Assembly (NCBI RefSeq): GCF_900890705.1
Contig: NZ_CAAHFH010000002.1
Location: 2,365,458-2,429,457, forward strand
Source: Pontiella sulfatireligans
GTDB lineage: Bacteria > Verrucomicrobiota > Kiritimatiellia > Kiritimatiellales > Pontiellaceae
Length of the DNA stretch: 64,000 bases
Reading direction: 5' to 3'
The translations under genes and the position numbers were made by a program. The notes beneath the pieces were generated by a model, which made no database searches, was not told the origin of the DNA, and saw only the letters and a program-made list of their open reading frames with translations. Each line of letters opens with the position of its first letter. The first letter of the stretch is position 1. Shown here one piece after another: positions 61,183 through 64,000 of the stretch.

Positions 61183-62958
61183 TTAAAACAGCGGGTGTTT
61201 GTTGACACAGTCTTTTAGTTTCACGGAATGCGCCACCGTCCAATGTTCATCAATCTTCCCGTCGTCGTTGAAACGAAAAACATGGACGACGATCCGGCGG
61301 GCGGGCGAACCGTCGTCCAGTGCTTTGATCTCCTTGTGGGTCTGGAAATAGACGAGGTTTCCATCGGCCGCCACGTTTTTGAAATCGATTTTTGTTTGGG
61401 GCCGGTCTTTCCAGGGTGGGAGGGTTTCCAGCGCCTCGACCAATGCGTTGTACCCATCGCCGATGCGGGGATCGTGCTGCTCATATTCTCCGACATATTG
61501 GCGTGCGGCTTCATAGTCGCGGTCGCCCATGATCAGCTGGAAAAAGTCCAGTGCCGCCTTTTTGTTGGCCTCGCTTTTTTCATCGGTTTTTGCGGGCATC
61601 ATCGCCTTGCTTTCGGGGCCGGCTTCCTTCCGCAGTTCCTGAGCACAGGTGAGGTAATAGTTCCGGCCGGTGGCGGTGAGCAGGTTTTCAGCGAGGCCTT
61701 CTAGGGCCACCGCTTTCATCAGCTTCGGTGCTGCGGTTTTGGGATCGAGGGAGATGAGGTGGTCGCACAGCTGCGCCGCCCATTGGAAATCCTGTTTTTC
61801 CAATGCTTGGCAAGCGACCAGTTCCAGCTTGTCCTGTCCGCCGGCGAGCGCGGCCATGCGTTCGGACTCGCCCTTGACGGGCAGGGAAAAGAGGGTGGTG
61901 GGATTGCCGTCGAACCAGCCGAGCGTGCCGGCAAAGATGGAGCGAACCGCCCATTCAACGTTGCCGTAGTATTCCTTGAGAGAATCCTTCTTTGAATATT
62001 TTCGTGGCAGTTTCACATAGTCCACCAGCTCGTCCGGCGTCATGCCTTGGTTCATGCCTTCGATGGTTTTTTTGAAGACGAATCGGATGGCATCGCGGTA
62101 ATTGGTGAGCATTTCAGTGACGAGTTTCTTTTCGAGAATCGGGCGGGTGTGGCCGGGTACGAGCTTATCGGGATTTTCCTGCAGCATTTGGTCAACGCTG
62201 TCCGCCCATGCCTGCACATCGCGATAGGCCGATCCGCGGATGGGATAGAGGTTCGGCCACGACTTGTAAAAGTTGTCGCCCGAAAAGAGCACGCGTTGCT
62301 CGGGATACCAGACATAGAGCGCGTCCTTGGTTTCGCCGTTGAGCGAGACGAGGTCGATTTTGATCCCGGCATATTCAATGGTTTTGCGCGCTTCTGTCAG
62401 GTGTTTGTTCGGTTGCACGGATTTGTCGGCTCCGAAGACCGCGCCGCCGCGCTTGGGATAGTAGGCCTGAGCCACGCCATTGTTGATGCGCTTTTCCGGC
62501 GGGAGCAGGAAGCCGCCCTGCCGGGCGCCGCGCTTGCGGTTAATTGTCAGGCCTGCCGATTCGAAGGCATGCCCCTCATCCCCGAAATTTCCGCGCGCCC
62601 AAATGTCGGGCGATCCCTCCGCTGCAAAGACGGGCAGCCCGCCGGTGTGGTCGCCGTGCCCGTGGGTCAGAATGATGGCCTTGATCGGCAGGGCGGTGAT
62701 TTTCCGGAACTCGGCCAGCACGCCCTGGGCGGAAATGGTATCCAGTCCGGTATCGACGATCACGAGGCCGTCGTCGCCGACAATCATGGAAACGGGTTGT
62801 ACGGAGTAGCCCGTGGCGGTGTAGACGTTGCCGGCCACCTGCACGACATCTTTGCGAAATTCCGCCGTACGCTTTTTCAAAACCGCGGTTTCGGAAGTTT
62901 CCGCACCTGAAATGGAAGCGATAATGCAGAGTGCTGTTGCTGTCAGTATGGTTTTCAT
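61183..62958 (-). CDS. alkylsulfatase-like MBL hydrolase with C-terminal SnoaL-like domain
   Basis: A 591-residue secreted protein (signal peptide MKTILTATALCIIASISGA). ILTHGHGDHTGGLPVF is the zinc motif. ARGNFGDEGHAFESAGLTINRKRGARQGGFLLP and YPEQRVLFSGDNFYKSWPNLYPIRG (in outline) are typical of SdsA1/BDS1 alkylsulfatases, followed by the dimerisation region. Instead of the usual SCP2 domain, the last 130 or so residues (ALDFFQLIMGDRDYEAARQY ... VVHVFRFNDDGKIDEHWTVA) look like a SnoaL/NTF2-like domain. ATG 62958 follows AAGGAG. The gene follows the MarR gene, which may control it. Confidence 0.8.
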   Translation of the reverse strand: MKTILTATALCIIASISGAETSETAVLKKRTAEFRKDVVQVAGNVYTATGYSVQPVSMIVGDDGLVIVDTGLDTISAQGVLAEFRKITALPIKAIILTHGHGDHTGGLPVFAAEGSPDIWARGNFGDEGHAFESAGLTINRKRGARQGGFLLPPEKRINNGVAQAYYPKRGGAVFGADKSVQPNKHLTEARKTIEYAGIKIDLVSLNGETKDALYVWYPEQRVLFSGDNFYKSWPNLYPIRGSAYRDVQAWADSVDQMLQENPDKLVPGHTRPILEKKLVTEMLTNYRDAIRFVFKKTIEGMNQGMTPDELVDYVKLPRKYSKKDSLKEYYGNVEWAVRSIFAGTLGWFDGNPTTLFSLPVKGESERMAALAGGQDKLELVACQALEKQDFQWAAQLCDHLISLDPKTAAPKLMKAVALEGLAENLLTATGRNYYLTCAQELRKEAGPESKAMMPAKTDEKSEANKKAALDFFQLIMGDRDYEAARQYVGEYEQHDPRIGDGYNALVEALETLPPWKDRPQTKIDFKNVAADGNLVYFQTHKEIKALDDGSPARRIVVHVFRFNDDGKIDEHWTVAHSVKLKDCVNKHPLF

Positions 62959-63010
62959 TTTCAATTCTCCTTGTTTAATGCTCGTGATCAAATAATGCGG
63001 TTGAATTTTT

Positions 63011-63460
63011 TTACATGGGCTGAAGGTTTCCTTCGATCTGCGTCAGCAATTCCACCAGACTATCTTTTTGCTCAACCGCCATATTTCCATAGAGCCGTGC
63101 GATCAGCTTTTTAGAGATCTGTTTAAAGGGCGGTTTGAGGGAACAGCCTTTTTCTGTGAGCTTGACCAATACGACGCGACCGTCTTCCGGGGAGGGGAGT
63201 TTTTCAACATAGCCGTATTGTTCCAGCGTATGGATCATTCCCGTGACGGTCGATTTTACACGGCCGATCCGTTCGACGATCTCTTTCATCGGGACGGGTG
63301 CATCCTGCTGGAAAAGGAAATTCAGAATGGATCCGTGGGCAGGGAGGATGCCTTCAATCGCCACATTCCGCAGCTCCAGCTCGATAAAGAGGTTGGACAA
63401 TTCGCGGATGCGTGCGATCTGTCCGATGATCCCCTGGGTATTGGGTGGGTTCGTTGTCAT
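63011..63460 (-). CDS. MarR-family transcriptional regulator
   Basis: A 149-residue winged-helix protein (ATG 63460; an in-frame GTG 63466 is also possible). The recognition helix is in MKEIVERIGRVKSTVTGMIH and the wing in KLPSPEDGRVVLVKLTEKG (the conserved DxR). It lies 52 nt upstream of the alkylsulfatase-like gene. The start region contains GAAC-N9-GTTC (63461-63477), a possible self-operator. Confidence 0.88.
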   Translation of the reverse strand: MTTNPPNTQGIIGQIARIRELSNLFIELELRNVAIEGILPAHGSILNFLFQQDAPVPMKEIVERIGRVKSTVTGMIHTLEQYGYVEKLPSPEDGRVVLVKLTEKGCSLKPPFKQISKKLIARLYGNMAVEQKDSLVELLTQIEGNLQPM

Positions 63461-63526
63461 GAACACTTATATAGTTCGGCCACGAACAAACGTCAAAGAG
63501 TTATTTTTAGTAAATGATCCAGAGCG

Positions 63527-63910
63527 CTACGCGACGGGCAGGGCGGGGCGCACTTTGATGTTTTTTTCGCGCTTGATGGTAACGGTGCCGGGCTTGGCGC
63601 CGCGGGGCTTGCCGACATGCTTGGCTTTGGTGCAGTTGACGGAAACCGTTCCGGCATTGCGTGCCTTCGAGTGCCAGGCAGCAATGGCTGCTGCCTGTTT
63701 GACGGTGGCGTTGTCGGGCTTGTTGCCGTCGGGATGGCGCAGGATGACGTGGCTGCCGGGCATGCCGTGGACGTGGAACCACAGGTCGTTGGCCTTGGCG
63801 ACCTTCAAGCTCAGCAGGTCGTTGTCGGCGTCGGTCTTCCCGGCCAATGCCTCGAAGTCGCCGGGAAGTTCGTAGCGCCAAAAATCAGGTTGAATGATTC
63901 GGTCTTTCAT
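63527..63910 (-). CDS. stand-alone NFACT-R (DUF814) domain protein
   Basis: A 127-residue protein corresponding to the NFACT-R RNA-binding domain found at the C-terminus of RqcH/FbpA/Tae2: LLSLKVAKANDLWFHVHGMP, GSHVILRHPDGNKP, AAWHSKARNAGTVSVNCTKA and the GAKPGTVTIKREKNIKV end. The NFACT-N and coiled-coil parts are absent, so it is a single-domain version, possibly acting on tRNA or stalled ribosomes. The ATG is 90 bases from the window edge. Confidence 0.85.
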   Translation of the reverse strand: MKDRIIQPDFWRYELPGDFEALAGKTDADNDLLSLKVAKANDLWFHVHGMPGSHVILRHPDGNKPDNATVKQAAAIAAWHSKARNAGTVSVNCTKAKHVGKPRGAKPGTVTIKREKNIKVRPALPVA

Positions 63911-64000
63911 CGCGATGGGTATTTGTTAATGGTTAATCGTTATGTAGGGTTTCTGTCGAACGGAGATAGAACGTACAGGGTAATCCGACCATTAACCAAT

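Overview
The window looks like a chromosome segment of a diderm bacterium of the PVC group, most likely Verrucomicrobiota/Kiritimatiellota. This is inferred from gene mix, not from a phylogenetic marker. There are outer-membrane lipoprotein modules (CsgG/DUF4810/DUF799 and LolA-like), DUF1080 and NIPSNAP proteins, GH1, OvoA/OvoB, a DUF502 protein, an SNF2 helicase and a DEAD-box helicase. Most of the sequence is moderately GC-rich and densely coding, with short or overlapping gene junctions. Between about 27.4 and 33.1 kb, directly downstream of a tRNA-Thr gene, it becomes AT-richer, gene-poor and full of remnants, as in a decayed genomic island.

Layout. 0-5 kb: tail of a fucokinase-like GHMP kinase, a toxin/antitoxin pair with a frameshifted toxin, DUF89, DUF502, ThiS-ThiF, LysE, cupin and glyoxalase-II-like genes. 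5-12 kb (minus): sbcD, a DUF1016 nuclease, sbcC and a HIT hydrolase form one gene string. 12-16 kb: holA, then a four-lipoprotein operon headed by a CsgG-like protein, then a repeat-rich surface protein. 16-20 kb (minus): an overlapping string of LolA-like, a small Cys-rich secreted protein, TPR-YidD, a TPR membrane protein and DUF3108, followed by a decayed copy of the holA 3' end. 20-27 kb (plus): yggS, proC, SNF2 helicase and two unknown partners. 27.3-33.1 kb: the tRNA-Thr island with excisionase-like HTH proteins, YodC-like (DUF2158) domain proteins, a McrB-like stump ending at its P-loop, a AAA/DUF4143 ATPase, a palindromic mobile repeat and gene fragments. 33-43 kb (plus): phosphoglycerate mutase, DEAD-box helicase, VC0807-family protein, ovoA-ovoB (ovothiol synthesis) and ubiD.

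43.4-48.5 kb holds the most unusual element. It has a PaaX-type regulator with a Cas2-like central domain, a primase-polymerase (AEP) fused to an SF2 helicase of the type I associate with TOTE conflict systems, a small basic protein and a 415-residue protein with a proline-rich linker. Four near-identical 38-42 bp palindromes punctuate this block. Each contains a promoter-like -35/-10 pair with a 16-nt spacer. Two sit so that the -10 box is exactly 7 nt from an ATG with no usable ribosome binding site, suggesting combined promoter-operators and leaderless messages controlled by the PaaX-like protein.

48.5-54.4 kb (minus): aguA-aguB (agmatine to putrescine), DUF1080, NIPSNAP, a GT28 glycolipid glycosyltransferase and a GH1 glycosidase. 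54.5-59.5 kb: a Sel1-like repeat protein, an aspartate:alanine-exchanger-type transporter, a 57-residue membrane peptide and two small membrane proteins. 59.5-60.4 kb: a transposase remnant and repeat DNA. 60.4-64 kb (minus): a PPOX-ferredoxin protein, an alkylsulfatase-like metallo-hydrolase with a C-terminal SnoaL-like domain, a MarR regulator and a stand-alone NFACT-R domain protein. All family assignments were made by reading the sequence, without database searches.
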